64,000 nt of DNA from Bacteroides timonensis (GCF_000513195.1 NZ_CBVI010000118.1:1-64000); one strand, 5' to 3'; positions 46,031 to 54,404 are shown, counted from the first letter of the stretch. Program-made: numbers and translations. Notes: generated by a model not told the origin, from the sequence alone.

Positions 46031-46434
46031 AAGCAGTTGGTCGGTCTGTCGCTTGCGCTTCGGCGTATGAGGAAAGTCCGGGCAACATAGAGCATCCTAC
46101 TTCCTAACAGAAAGCTGTCCGCGAGGGTAGAGTAACGTAGAAGAAAATAACCGCCGGTGTCCTTGGGCATGGGTAAGGGTGAGAAGGTAGGGTAAGAGCC
46201 TACCAGTCTTGTGGTGACACAAGGGCTGTGCGTCTTGGGAGTTGTAAGGTCATGTAAACCGACGCTATGAGAGCTGCTCGCTCCATGTCGGAGGGTAGAC
46301 CGCTAAAGTCTGTATGGTGACATGCGGCTCAGATAAATGACAGACACTTTGCTGAATGAAGAATGATGAATGAATAATGAAGATTTCTTCCTGAAAACAG
46401 AGAACAGAACCCGGCTTACAGACCGACTGCTTTT
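46031..46434 (+). ncRNA. rnpB: RNase P RNA (catalytic subunit)
   Basis: Processes the 5' ends of tRNA precursors. The universally conserved GAGGAAAGTCCGGGC (P4/CR-I strand) is at about 46068, and the 3' side has ACAGAACCCGGCTTAC, the matching CR-V strand. Helix P1 is closed by AGCAGTTGGTCGGTCTGT at the start against ACAGACCGACTGCT at the end, followed by a T7 tract. Length near 400 nt is normal for type A RNase P RNA of Bacteroides. Confidence 0.95.
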
Positions 46435-46452
46435 TTTAATTTAAGAACTGAG

Positions 46453-46531
46453 AATGAGGAATGAAGAATTTCTGCATGATACAACAATTTGATAGAGTTC
46501 TCCGTTCTATATTCATAATTCTTCATTCCTA
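46453..46531. repeat. Hairpin of GAATGA-type words after rnpB
   Basis: AGGAATGAAGAATT (46457-46470) and AATTCTTCATTCCT (46518-46531) are perfect 14-bp arms. The right arm runs almost to the start codon of the next gene, so it could sequester its ribosome-binding region. Confidence 0.55.
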
Positions 46532-46545
46532 ATTCTTCATTGATT

Positions 46546-47862
46546 ATGAATAAACGTATTACTGCTCTTTGGAAATTTCTTACATACGACATCTGGCGTA
46601 TTACAGAGGATGAAGTCACCAAAACGACTTTTTCCCTCTACAATATAATCAAAACCATTTATTTATGTATCAACCGCTTCACCAAGGACAGACTGGTAAA
46701 CAATGCCTCTGCACTGACTTATAGCACTTTGCTTGCCATTGTCCCTATACTTGCCATATTATTTGCCATAGCACGTGGGTTCGGCTTCTCCAATCTGATG
46801 GAGAATCAGGTGCGAATGGGATTCGGAGGGCATAACCAGACCACAGAAGTCATCCTCCAATTCGTAGACTCTTATCTTTCTGAAACTAAAAGCGGCATAT
46901 TTATCGGAGTAGGTTTAATTATGTTGCTATGGACGGTTATCAACCTGATCACCAATATTGAAATAACCTTCAACCGCATCTGGCAAATAAAAAAGGCACG
47001 AAGTATGTACCGTAAAATTACGGACTATTTCTCCATGTTCCTGCTGATGCCTATCTTGATTGTAATTTCGGGTGGTCTCTCCATCTTCATGAGCACAACA
47101 CTGAAGTACATTGAAGACTTTGTACTACTTGCCCCTATCCTAAAATTTCTGATCCGCCTCATACCTTTTGCCCTGACCTGGTTCATGTTTACAGGACTAT
47201 ACATCTATATGCCGAATACTAAAGTGAAGTTCAAGCATGCGCTCATTGCCGGGGTTCTTGCAGGAACGGCACACCAGGCATTCCAGTTTCTATACATCAG
47301 TGGTCAATTGTGGGTATCGCGTTACAATGCTATTTATGGTAGCTTCGCCGCCCTTCCTCTATTCCTGCTATGGTTACAAATATCATGGACAATCTGCCTG
47401 TTTGGTGCAGAACTGACGTATGCGGGACAAAACATACGGAACTTCAGTTTTGACAAAGACACCAAAAATATCAGCCGGAGGTATCGGGATTTTGTGGCTA
47501 TCCTTATCATGTCCCTCATTGCCAAAAGATTTGAGGAGAATGCAAAACCATATACAGCAGAAGAAATATCCGAAGAGTGTCAGATACCGATCCGGTTGAC
47601 ACACCAGATTCTATATGAGTTACAAGAAATAAATCTATTGCATGAAGTAGTGGACGAAAATAATGAAGATATCGGCTATCAACCCTCCATGGATATCAAT
47701 AAGATGAACGTCGCACTGTTGTTAGACAGACTGGACACGCATGGTTCGGAGGATTTCAAAATAGATAAAGACAAGGAGTTCAGTGAACAATGGGAAGTAT
47801 TAATGAATGCACGGGAAGAATATTATAAGAGTGCAAGCCATGTGCTACTGAAAGACCTTTAA
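46546..47862 (+). CDS. YihY/BrkB-family inner-membrane protein
   Basis: 438 residues from MNKRITALWKFL. Six TM segments lie at about residues 45-290, with the family block NASALTYSTLLAIVPILAI near TM1 and FGAELTYAG after TM6. The C-terminal 120 residues are soluble with a winged-helix-like stretch (EEISEECQIPIRLTHQILYE). The family was once called RNase BN by mistake; transport is suspected but not shown. The in-frame TTG at 46540 is less likely as a start. Confidence 0.88.
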   Translation: MNKRITALWKFLTYDIWRITEDEVTKTTFSLYNIIKTIYLCINRFTKDRLVNNASALTYSTLLAIVPILAILFAIARGFGFSNLMENQVRMGFGGHNQTTEVILQFVDSYLSETKSGIFIGVGLIMLLWTVINLITNIEITFNRIWQIKKARSMYRKITDYFSMFLLMPILIVISGGLSIFMSTTLKYIEDFVLLAPILKFLIRLIPFALTWFMFTGLYIYMPNTKVKFKHALIAGVLAGTAHQAFQFLYISGQLWVSRYNAIYGSFAALPLFLLWLQISWTICLFGAELTYAGQNIRNFSFDKDTKNISRRYRDFVAILIMSLIAKRFEENAKPYTAEEISEECQIPIRLTHQILYELQEINLLHEVVDENNEDIGYQPSMDINKMNVALLLDRLDTHGSEDFKIDKDKEFSEQWEVLMNAREEYYKSASHVLLKDL

Positions 47863-47867
47863 TTTAG

Positions 47868-47931
47868 AGGGTTAGTGATTAGTACCATGCGGTGTCATAG
47901 CGCAGTCTGTTAACCACTTATCACTAACCCT
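47868..47931. repeat. Hairpin between convergent genes
   Basis: AGGGTTAGTGAT and ATCACTAACCCT, perfect 12-bp arms, 40-base loop. Likely a two-way transcription end between the YihY and nitroreductase genes, without a T-run. Confidence 0.55.
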
Positions 47932-47942
47932 TTATCACAGAA

Positions 47943-48479
47943 TCAGTATTTATTGTAAGAAACCACCTTTTCCTTCGGTTTCCTCGCCTTCTTTCTCTTC
48001 TCTTTTACAGAGTAGCCGATGGTGATAACCAATAGCAAGCGCTTAGAAGATGGAATACCGGTCAGCTTCTTAATCTCTTTCTCATCAAACCAGCCAAGAA
48101 TACAAGAACCTAATCCCTCACTCTCGGCAGCTAAAGTGATATGAGCAGTGGCAATACCTATATCTATCAAGGGGAAATACTTATCCTTAATCTTTGCACC
48201 CAGAAATGAAGTGACATTCATCGATTCTTCCACAACCAGAATATGAACGGGGGCATCCTTAGCAAATTTATTCATCCCCAATCCGGCAGTAGCTTTGCCT
48301 ACCTTAACGGAAAGTTCCGGATCATTGATTACGACAAACTTCCACGGTTGCACATTACAAGCCGATGGTGCCAGACGGGCAGCTTCCAGTATCCGTTCCA
48401 GTTTCTCGGGCTCTACAGGACGTGTCATATCATAAGCGCGGTCACTCTGACGGGAGGCTACTAATTGTAAAAAGTCCAT
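47943..48479 (-). CDS. Nitroreductase-family flavoprotein
   Basis: 178 residues from MDFLQLVASRQSDRAYD; the longer open frame to 48629 only translates the hairpin and the end of the riboflavin synthase gene. FMN contacts are visible in ASRQSDRAY and LAPSACNVQPWKFVV, and the GLGSCILGWF stretch is family-typical. Such enzymes reduce nitro or quinone compounds and matter for metronidazole sensitivity in Bacteroides, but the natural substrate is not known. The upstream gene makes the flavin precursor. Confidence 0.88.
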   Translation of the reverse strand: MDFLQLVASRQSDRAYDMTRPVEPEKLERILEAARLAPSACNVQPWKFVVINDPELSVKVGKATAGLGMNKFAKDAPVHILVVEESMNVTSFLGAKIKDKYFPLIDIGIATAHITLAAESEGLGSCILGWFDEKEIKKLTGIPSSKRLLLVITIGYSVKEKRKKARKPKEKVVSYNKY

Positions 48480-48498
48480 TTGATATATGTTTTTATTG

Positions 48499-48571
48499 CA
48501 CCACAGATTACACGGATAAACACTGATTATAAAAGGATAATATTTCTGTGCTATTTGTGTAATCTGTGGTG
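48499..48571. repeat. CACCACAGATTACAC inverted repeat
   Basis: Perfect 15-bp arms at 48499-48513 and 48557-48571 with extra partial pairing inside. It fills the gap between the riboflavin synthase stop and the nitroreductase start. I recall this word as frequent in Bacteroides intergenic DNA. Confidence 0.6.
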
Positions 48572-48576
48572 AACTA

Positions 48577-49179
48577 TTATTTAAACTGGAGCATCCGGCT
48601 GATATATTTGCCGATAATGTCAAATTCAATGTTCACTACGCTATCAACTTTGATATCGTGAAAGTTGGTATATTCGAAAGTATAAGGAATGATAGCTACC
48701 TGGAAAGTATCGTCCGTTGGATTACACACCGTCAGACTAACACCATTCACCGTTACAGAGCCTTTGTCCACAGTAATGTATCCCCGCTTTGCCATCTCCT
48801 TATCGAAAGCATACCGGAAAGTGAAGTAATAACTTCCTTCGGCATCTTCTACACTGATACAGGTGGCAGTCTGATCTACATGCCCCTGCACAATATGTCC
48901 GTCGAGGCGACCGTTCATCATCATGCTGCGCTCTACATTCACCCTGTCTCCTACGCTCAGCAACCCGAGGTTGGAGCGCTCCAATGTTTCTTTCATGGCT
49001 GTAACCGTATAGGTATCCTCTGTCATGCTGACTACCGTGAGGCATACACCGTTATGAGATACACTCTGGTCTATCTTCAATTCATTTACAAATGAGCACT
49101 TGAACGTGAAGTGTACGTTCTCTTGTTCTTTTACTAATGCCACAAGAGTGGCACATTCTTCTACTATTCCGGAAAACAT
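48577..49179 (-). CDS. ribE: Riboflavin synthase
   Basis: Dismutates two 6,7-dimethyl-8-ribityllumazine molecules to riboflavin. 200 residues made of two lumazine-binding repeats: the first opens with MFSGIVEEC and has SVSHNGVCLTV, the second has GHIVQGHVDQTA and GSVTVNGVSLTV. The N-terminal MF(T/S)GIVE and the C-terminal trimerisation tail are intact. No FMN riboswitch is seen upstream. Confidence 0.95.
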   Translation of the reverse strand: MFSGIVEECATLVALVKEQENVHFTFKCSFVNELKIDQSVSHNGVCLTVVSMTEDTYTVTAMKETLERSNLGLLSVGDRVNVERSMMMNGRLDGHIVQGHVDQTATCISVEDAEGSYYFTFRYAFDKEMAKRGYITVDKGSVTVNGVSLTVCNPTDDTFQVAIIPYTFEYTNFHDIKVDSVVNIEFDIIGKYISRMLQFK

Positions 49180-49225
49180 AATTCAGTTTACGATTTAATG
49201 ATTTATAATTCCTTATTTGGAGAAC

Positions 49226-49300
49226 ACAAAGATAATGCAAATTGATCGCAGAATTTTCATGCTTACATGAAAAAGTTCTGCCGAGATGCAGCTTATCTTC
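49226..49300 (-). promoter_or_regulatory. Promoter-bearing repeat, copy 2, before riboflavin synthase
   Basis: Plus-strand blocks ACAAAGATAATGCAAA and GAGATGCAGCTTATCTTC match the copy at 38700. The minus strand gives TATCTTTG (49227-49234), 47 bases before the ATG, and a second TATCTTTG lies at 49303-49310. A hairpin of GCAGAA/TTCTGC type sits between the blocks. Confidence 0.5.
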
Positions 49301-49332
49301 TCCAAAGATACGAAATAAGGGGAATATAGGTA

Positions 49333-49366
49333 CAAAAAAATGGAGCTTTTCACAAAGCCCCATTTT
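49333..49366 (-). terminator. Terminator, probably of phoU
   Basis: Minus-strand AAATGGGGCTTT and AAAGCTCCATTT form a 12-bp stem followed by TTTT. It is about 240 bp after the phoU stop. The rest of the 49367-49604 gap is AT-rich and shows no gene. Confidence 0.65.
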
Positions 49367-49604
49367 TCAGTTTTCAATAGGTATTAGTTTTTTTTAAGGT
49401 AAAAAGATTGTTTTCAGGATAACGCTGCAAATATAGCGGCTTTTCAGGTTACTTACCAAATTAAAAAACATGTCTTATAACATCTTTTTGAAATTTCTTT
49501 GGTTTTATTACCAATTATGCAGCCTTTCTACATCCGCAATCGTTTTCAATGGACAAATATATAGCATTTTTCTAACAAACGCTAAATTTTACCTAAAAAA
49601 GAAC

Positions 49605-50300
49605 TCATTTCTTGCTTAAAGGATAATGTTCGTCCGTTTTTCCGCTATGTTTTAACACTTTCGCATCGATAAAGAAGACTATTTCTTCGGCAATGTTGGT
49701 AATATGGTCGCCGGAACGCTCCAACTTACGGAAGACACTTACCAGGTTCAGGCAAGGAAGAACACTGTCCGGATGTTTAGCAATATAACCTGCCAGAATC
49801 GTAGTAGCTTCAGCATTAATTTCATCCAACAAATTGTCTTTAGCAAAAACTGAAGTTGCCAGATCCTGACTTTCTTCCTGAAGAGCCTTTTTGGCAAGTT
49901 CCAGCATGGCAAGTACTTGCGCCTGCATTTCTTCCAGACGTAATTGCTTCAAAAGATCCGGATCGAGGACAGGCTCTTTACAGTTCAGCACGAAACGGGC
50001 TATACCTTCGGCAAAGTCCCCCAACCGTTCCAGGTTTGTATTGATCTTCAGCATGGCAAGCACAAAACGCAGATCAATGGCTACGGGATTGTACAGGGCA
50101 ATAATATCTTCTACGTCACTGTCTATTTTCAATTCCAAGGCATTCACGCGACGTTCGCGCACCAACACTTGCTGCGCCAGTTCGCGGTCGAAGGTCAGGA
50201 CCGCCTCCCCTGCCCGGTCGAGCTGGTTATACACTAAGGTCCACATTTCGTCTATTTCCTTTTTAAGTAAGACGAGTTCCGATTCGATAAACTTTACCAT
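49605..50300 (-). CDS. phoU: PhoU-family phosphate signalling protein
   Basis: 231 residues in two three-helix repeats (about 10-100 and 115-210), with the metal-binding acid clusters NLERLGDFAEGIAR and KLERSGDHITNIAEE. PhoU links the Pst phosphate transporter to PhoR/PhoB signalling. The pst genes are not in the window; if linked, they would lie upstream, where the mobile element is now found. A palindromic 22-bp array begins 35 bp before the start codon. Confidence 0.9.
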   Translation of the reverse strand: MVKFIESELVLLKKEIDEMWTLVYNQLDRAGEAVLTFDRELAQQVLVRERRVNALELKIDSDVEDIIALYNPVAIDLRFVLAMLKINTNLERLGDFAEGIARFVLNCKEPVLDPDLLKQLRLEEMQAQVLAMLELAKKALQEESQDLATSVFAKDNLLDEINAEATTILAGYIAKHPDSVLPCLNLVSVFRKLERSGDHITNIAEEIVFFIDAKVLKHSGKTDEHYPLSKK

Positions 50301-50334
50301 AAATTTCTATTTTAAGATTACTTGTATGATTAAT

Positions 50335-50422
50335 TAGAGGAAGCCGGCGGTTCCTTTTTGTTTCTCCACAGGAGACCTTTTGTTTCATGATTTGAAACTG
50401 TTTGTTTCATGCCTTGAAACAA
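50335..50422. repeat. Four palindromic units at a 22-bp period before phoU
   Basis: Units start at 50335, 50357, 50379 and 50401. Cores: GGAAGCCGGCGGTTCC, GTTTCTCCACAGGAGAC, GTTTCATGATTTGAAAC and GTTTCATGCCTTGAAAC. The last two share most bases; the first two keep only the dyad form and spacing. The remaining gap to 50666 is AT-rich without a visible gene. Confidence 0.7.
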
Positions 50423-50666
50423 TATATTTTGATGTAACTCTCTGAAGATAAATTAAATATAGAGAGTTTAAAAGATGCAGGTAACGATTTGGATATGGAA
50501 GTCCTGCTTCGGGTTACACTGCTTTGCATAGTTTCAAATAACTCATGTACAAATGTAGGCAATATTTGGAATATAGCAAAATATACTGCTATTTATTTTT
50601 GTATAAATCTGATTATTAATATATTAAGAATTTAAGGTATAACTTATTGATGCCTATTTATTATTG

Positions 50667-50700
50667 GATAGCCGGGAATAGTATCTCCTGGCTATTTTTT
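50667..50700 (+). terminator. Terminator at the left side of the mobile element
   Basis: ATAGCCGGGA and TCCTGGCTAT form a 10-bp stem with one G-U pair, followed by TTTTTT. No plus-strand gene lies before it, so it may shield the element from outside transcription. Confidence 0.7.
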
Positions 50701-50733
50701 GTCCCAAATTGGCGTTTTCTGTCTTTTTTTGGC

Positions 50734-50756
50734 GGTTGCTCAACGGTTGAGTAACC
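50734..50756. promoter_or_regulatory. Operator-like palindrome before the HTH gene
   Basis: GGTTGCTCAAC, one base, GTTGAGTAACC: 11-bp arms with one mismatch, 58 bp before the ATG at 50814. A candidate site for the encoded or another element regulator. Confidence 0.55.
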
Positions 50757-50813
50757 AACGACCTTATAATATCTCCGTAATATTGCATCATAAACAATAA
50801 AAATAAGGTCATT

Positions 50814-51110
50814 ATGAATAACAGAAGAACTGCACCGGGTGGACAGACAGCCCACATGCTTAGTGCCATACTCGCCAAAGTAACCAACATTGAAAAGTTA
50901 TTGGCTCCTGCCGTACATAATTTGCCTGACAGTGAGATACTGGATTCAAAAGGCGTGCGCCTGCTCACCAAGATGTCGGACAGGACACTTTTAAGACGAC
51001 GCAATGACGGGACACTCCCCTTTCACAGAGACAAGGGGAAGATATATTACCGCCGTTCAGATGTACTCCGTGCCATGCTGCTGGAAAAAGAAGAACACTC
51101 TAAAAAATAA
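50814..51110 (+). CDS. Small helix-turn-helix protein of a Bacteroides mobile element
   Basis: 98 residues. The C-terminal half has a MerR/excisionase-like winged HTH: LLTKMSDRTLLRRRNDGTLP, then KIYYRRSDVLRAML. Proteins of this type accompany integration and excision genes in Bacteroides conjugative elements and can act as recombination directionality factors or regulators. It is followed 5 bp later by another small gene. It marks the left part of the mobile region. Confidence 0.75.
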   Translation: MNNRRTAPGGQTAHMLSAILAKVTNIEKLLAPAVHNLPDSEILDSKGVRLLTKMSDRTLLRRRNDGTLPFHRDKGKIYYRRSDVLRAMLLEKEEHSKK

Positions 51111-51115
51111 GCGTT

Positions 51116-51445
51116 ATGAAGAAGATGATTAAAATTGAAAGCGGTTCTTTCGCTGCACTCGTGAGAAGTTATAAGAAGTCGTTGAACATGCTTGCCGTCC
51201 TGCAACATATCTGCCAGGAAAATGACGTGGCGCTTTCCATGCTGCCCGATGAAGTCTGCGAACTGATAAATCTCGATCCGGCAGAGATTGAGAAACAGCG
51301 TTTGAGCGGAAGGCTACGTTTTGCAGAAGAAGAGAACGGGACAAAGCATTATTCGATTGTGGACATTATCAACCTGAAAGACTCGATTGACTGGAAGGTA
51401 ATCAACAGGCAGGTGGAAAGCCTTTCCTTCGAGGAAGAGGAATGA
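51116..51445 (+). CDS. Small protein paired with the HTH gene
   Basis: 109 residues, mostly helical and acidic at the end (VESLSFEEEE). The middle (VCELINLDPAEIEKQRLSGR, then RFAEEENGTKHYSIVDI) resembles a degenerate version of the same DNA-binding layout as the preceding protein. No name is certain. Five base pairs separate it from the HTH gene, so the two form an operon. Confidence 0.65.
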   Translation: MKKMIKIESGSFAALVRSYKKSLNMLAVLQHICQENDVALSMLPDEVCELINLDPAEIEKQRLSGRLRFAEEENGTKHYSIVDIINLKDSIDWKVINRQVESLSFEEEE

Positions 51446-51464
51446 TGTGATTTGCGGCTGACAG

Positions 51465-51518
51465 ACAAGGGTACGGCCGGCAAGGTCGGATTTATCCGGG
51501 CGCCGGCCGTACCTTTGT
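51465..51518. repeat. GC-rich 17-bp-stem hairpin
   Basis: ACAAGGGTACGGCCGGC and GCCGGCCGTACCTTTGT, near-perfect, 20-base loop, 20 bp after the stop of the preceding gene. No T-run. Confidence 0.65.
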
Positions 51519-51541
51519 CCGTTCCTGAAAAGCGGCTCTTT

Positions 51542-51589
51542 GCTGTAACCTGCGGAAGTGGAGCTTGCGTAGCTTCCGGGGATTACAGC
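51542..51589. repeat. Second hairpin next to the first
   Basis: GCTGTAACCTGCGGAAG and CTTCCGGGGATTACAGC pair with a few mismatches. With the first hairpin it fills the gap between the HTH pair and the convergent broken radical SAM gene. Confidence 0.55.
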
Positions 51590-51621
51590 AATGTGCCGTG
51601 GGAAACATACCTATATTAAGG

Positions 51622-52500
51622 TTATCTTTTGCTGAGATTGCAACAATCAAGGGGATTCGGATTTATTTTGTTTTTCCAGTATTCGTAATGTTCCGTCACA
51701 TCTTCACAAACAGTCAACTGCTTAAATCCGCTGATTTGTCCGAGGTATTTAATCTTCAGTTCTAGCGGCAGGTGCTGATAACCACTTTGTTTGAAAGTAT
51801 ATTCTGAATAGTCAATATTGAACCATTGTTTTATTCAGGTATTCACTCTTAGAAATTCTACTAATATTTTGTCACATTTGATTGTATTCAATTTCTTGAA
51901 ATCTATGTATTGCGGAATAAAAGGTGATAATCTTAAAGATACGTCAAAATTACATTGCTGTAATTTTTCAAGCGCATTTATTCTTTGTGACGGCACGCAG
52001 GCCCTTTCATATGTCCGTGACAGGTCATCGTCCATCGTTGTTATGGATATTTGGATATGTGCAAGTTTTTTATCCATTAATCTGATATATTTATCATCCG
52101 CTACCATTGATGACTTGGTGACTATCAGATAGCCGATACCTTGTTTGTTCAGTTTTTTTATAGCCTCATAGGTTATGTGACAGCGGCTTTCAATGGGCTG
52201 GAAACAATCAGTCATACCTCCAAGCCTGACAATGGAACCGGATGGAATTTTACGGATAACTTTTAACACCTTGTCAATATCCGCGACTGCCGGATGTTCC
52301 GCATCTCATAGTTTGCGAAAATTCAACAAGGATTTTGCATAGCAATAGGAACAATCATGATAACAGCCTTTCCCATAAAGGTCTAAACGTGTCGGATAAT
52401 TACATTTTTCTCCTTCATTTCCTCCGACTGATTTATAAAAGGATTTATATTCGGAATACCCCGGAGAAGGTTGGGTATTCTTTTGTTTTTTCAATTCCAT
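51622..52500 (-). pseudogene. Radical SAM protein (SplB/photolyase-like) with two in-frame TGA codons
   Basis: The frame runs 293 codons from MELKKQKNTQPSPGYSEYKS to the TAA at 51622 but is broken by TGA at 52306-52308 and at 51835-51837. The first segment carries the radical SAM cluster GCYHDCSYCYAKSLL, the second the rest of the barrel (LGGMTDCFQPIE; YLIVTKSS), the third the C-terminal tail (KQWFNIDYSEYTFKQ). The reading phase never changes. Both TGAs lie where Trp is expected (FRKL-TGA-DAEHP; RVNT-TGA-IKQWF), as if TGG had mutated. The enzyme would be related to DNA-repair photoproduct lyases found on Bacteroides mobile elements. Other Trp codons in the gene are TGG. Confidence 0.8.
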
Positions 52501-52530
52501 AATTATTAAGTTATTAGATGATACATTAAA

Positions 52531-52567
52531 TATATACCCGACATCCATAACGACAATCGGGTATATA
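52531..52567. repeat. Hairpin between the DUF3945-type gene and the radical SAM gene
   Basis: TATATACCCGA and TCGGGTATATA, perfect 11-bp arms with a 15-base loop. Could end the upstream transcript or affect the radical SAM leader. Confidence 0.5.
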
Positions 52568-52592
52568 ATAGAGTAAGCCGGTTCCCTGTCGG

Positions 52593-53882
52593 CTATGCGA
52601 CAGAAAAACTATTTTTCTTGCCTTTAGGCTTGAAGGCAGTAGCATGCCGGGGCGTCTGCCTGGTCTCTTGTTGTTTGCCCTTTTTCGGTTCATCCAACTT
52701 CGGTTTGTATTCACGGGCATTGCGTCCTATCAGTAGTTGGTTGCTCTTGTTGCTGAAACGTACATCATCGGAAAACACCCTACCTTTGTAGCGCATATTT
52801 TCAACGAACACCATTTCATGGCTCTGGAGCATCTTCTTTTGCTCAGGCGTGATTTTGGCACCCATGATAGTGTCGTTGACCTTCAGTTGTTCACCGGACT
52901 GCTTGAATGCGATGTCCATTATTCTCGGATCGACGAAAGCAACCCCGGAAAGCAGCGTATCGTTTTTGCGCTGTATGTCGTTGATGGGAAGCTGGCCTCC
53001 TGACGCAAGGATTTGCTTCTGTTTGTCATCCAGCCTTTTCCCGTAGATATAATCGGGTATCTTGATGGCATCCACGGGCATGGTAATGATACGGTTGCTC
53101 GGTTCATGGAAAGATACATAACAGTTACAGACGGTTCCCGTATGGGTATCCTTCATCTCCTTGATTGCCCCCAAAGTTCCGGTGTCTTTAAGCGACTGCT
53201 TTTCCTCGTCTGTGAATACTCCTTTATAGGCAGGCAGGTCATACTGCGGTTTGTCAAGCCTGCTTAAAGTTTTCAGTTGCACCTTGCCGTCCTCCCCTTT
53301 GACACAGAGGAAACAGGCTTCCCCCATATCCTTCTTTTCACCGTTCACTTCCTTACTGATGGGGAAAGCCATAGAGGTAATCCTTCCTTTTAGCATCTCA
53401 CCCATGCAGTGGTTATCAAACAAGAGTTGCTTGTCAACTCCCAATGCGGCAAGTTCTTTCCACGGAATCTGGTGTTCGTCAAACTTATACCGACGGGCAA
53501 GTTTGGCGATACGTCCTTCATCGTTGAGTTCGCTGTTCTCCACCAGTTTTTTACCTTCTACTCCGGGGTCTTCCCCTTTTCGGATCTGGACTACGGCATT
53601 CAGTGTCTTTTCCAAAAGGACAAGAGGTACGAGGAAGAAACTGAAACTTGTGGGATTTTCGTACTGGTTCTTGAAATTGGTGAAGAAAAGTTCCAGCGGT
53701 GAGGTACGATCCAGTTTGAGGAAACTGCTGCTGTTCTTCTTGTCGGGTGGTACGATTTCGAGACTGCCGTCCTGCTCGTTCATTTTGGAAACGACTGCGG
53801 TTTTGTTCGTCCGCTTGTCAAGGATGGCCATTACATGCTCGTCCTGACTCTGTTCTTGTTGTTCTTGCTTTTTCTTAGCCAT
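52593..53882 (-). CDS. DUF4099/DUF3945-type protein of Bacteroides mobile elements
   Basis: 429 residues, soluble and basic at the C-terminus (KPKGKKNSFSV). The region about 120-210 (IPWKELAALGVDKQLLFDNH) has the DUF4099-like form, and repeats around KQKILASGGQLPINDI and EQKKMLQSHEMVFVENM match DUF3945. Such proteins sit in the DNA-processing part of Bacteroides conjugative elements, often beside a topoisomerase; their function is not known. No topoisomerase is seen here. Confidence 0.75.
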   Translation of the reverse strand: MAKKKQEQQEQSQDEHVMAILDKRTNKTAVVSKMNEQDGSLEIVPPDKKNSSSFLKLDRTSPLELFFTNFKNQYENPTSFSFFLVPLVLLEKTLNAVVQIRKGEDPGVEGKKLVENSELNDEGRIAKLARRYKFDEHQIPWKELAALGVDKQLLFDNHCMGEMLKGRITSMAFPISKEVNGEKKDMGEACFLCVKGEDGKVQLKTLSRLDKPQYDLPAYKGVFTDEEKQSLKDTGTLGAIKEMKDTHTGTVCNCYVSFHEPSNRIITMPVDAIKIPDYIYGKRLDDKQKQILASGGQLPINDIQRKNDTLLSGVAFVDPRIMDIAFKQSGEQLKVNDTIMGAKITPEQKKMLQSHEMVFVENMRYKGRVFSDDVRFSNKSNQLLIGRNAREYKPKLDEPKKGKQQETRQTPRHATAFKPKGKKNSFSVA

Positions 53883-54096
53883 AAAATCAATAATTTAAGT
53901 GATACAATAATTAATCAATACCGGGTAAACTTTAGTCCGTCGGTGCGAATGTAGAGGTTTAATTGATAACATATTATAGTTTTTCTACCAGCAGTAATGG
54001 ATGGCGGTGATTGGCGGGAGTTATCCGTAAGTACAATCCTCTTCATAGATTATTGTTTGCTTCAAAAACATAATCTGCAATTTTTCGAAAACAATT

Positions 54097-54127
54097 TTTC
54101 ACATACCGATAAATCTCCTTACCTTTG
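54097..54127 (+). promoter_or_regulatory. Promoter of the five-gene cargo operon
   Basis: TACCTTTG (54120-54127) is a perfect -7 box and TTTC (54097-54100) sits exactly 19 bases before it, one mismatch from TTTG. Transcription would start near 54134, leaving a leader of about 270 nt before the first gene. Bases 53883-54096 show no gene. Confidence 0.65.
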
Positions 54128-54181
54128 TATAGAATAAAATAATGCATCTCCTTGAGTACTTGTAGCAAAGAAAAAGTTTCA

Positions 54182-54310
54182 ATGATAGAATGTCACTTGA
54201 AGGAAAAAGCTAAAAGTGCTTCATGGAATGTAATTGAAAGCGCATGGTATATGAGCCGTGGCTCTATCAGTGGTAATAAAGTGTTTGAGGTACCGGTGGG
54301 AGATTATTAG
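54182..54310 (+). CDS. Possible 42-residue leader ORF
   Basis: ATG-initiated frame MIECHLKEKAKSASWNVIES, ending in VPVGDY, inside the leader of the cargo operon, 94 bp before its first gene. No homology is recognised and no strong ribosome-binding site is seen. It could be a leader peptide, a degenerate gene fragment or chance. Confidence 0.25.
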   Translation: MIECHLKEKAKSASWNVIESAWYMSRGSISGNKVFEVPVGDY

Positions 54311-54404
54311 TTCTCAATCGGTGTTGATAATGCACAACGGGAATATAGAATATCTGCTTTATACTAAGTAACCAGATACATTTTCATTTATAAAACGAGT
54401 AATT

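Noticed and set aside
49180..49330. FMN riboswitch upstream of riboflavin synthase
   Set aside because: None of the conserved RFN blocks can be found; the stem present belongs to the dispersed promoter repeat.
51622..52500. Alternative genetic code (UGA as Trp) used by this organism
   Set aside because: Other genes here stop at TGA (for example 51445, and the radical SAM frame's own neighbours) and the broken gene itself uses TGG for other Trp residues, so simple mutation or read-through is more likely.
53409..53847. Plus-strand frames opposite the DUF3945-type gene
   Set aside because: No start signals or domains; shadows of the minus-strand coding sequence.
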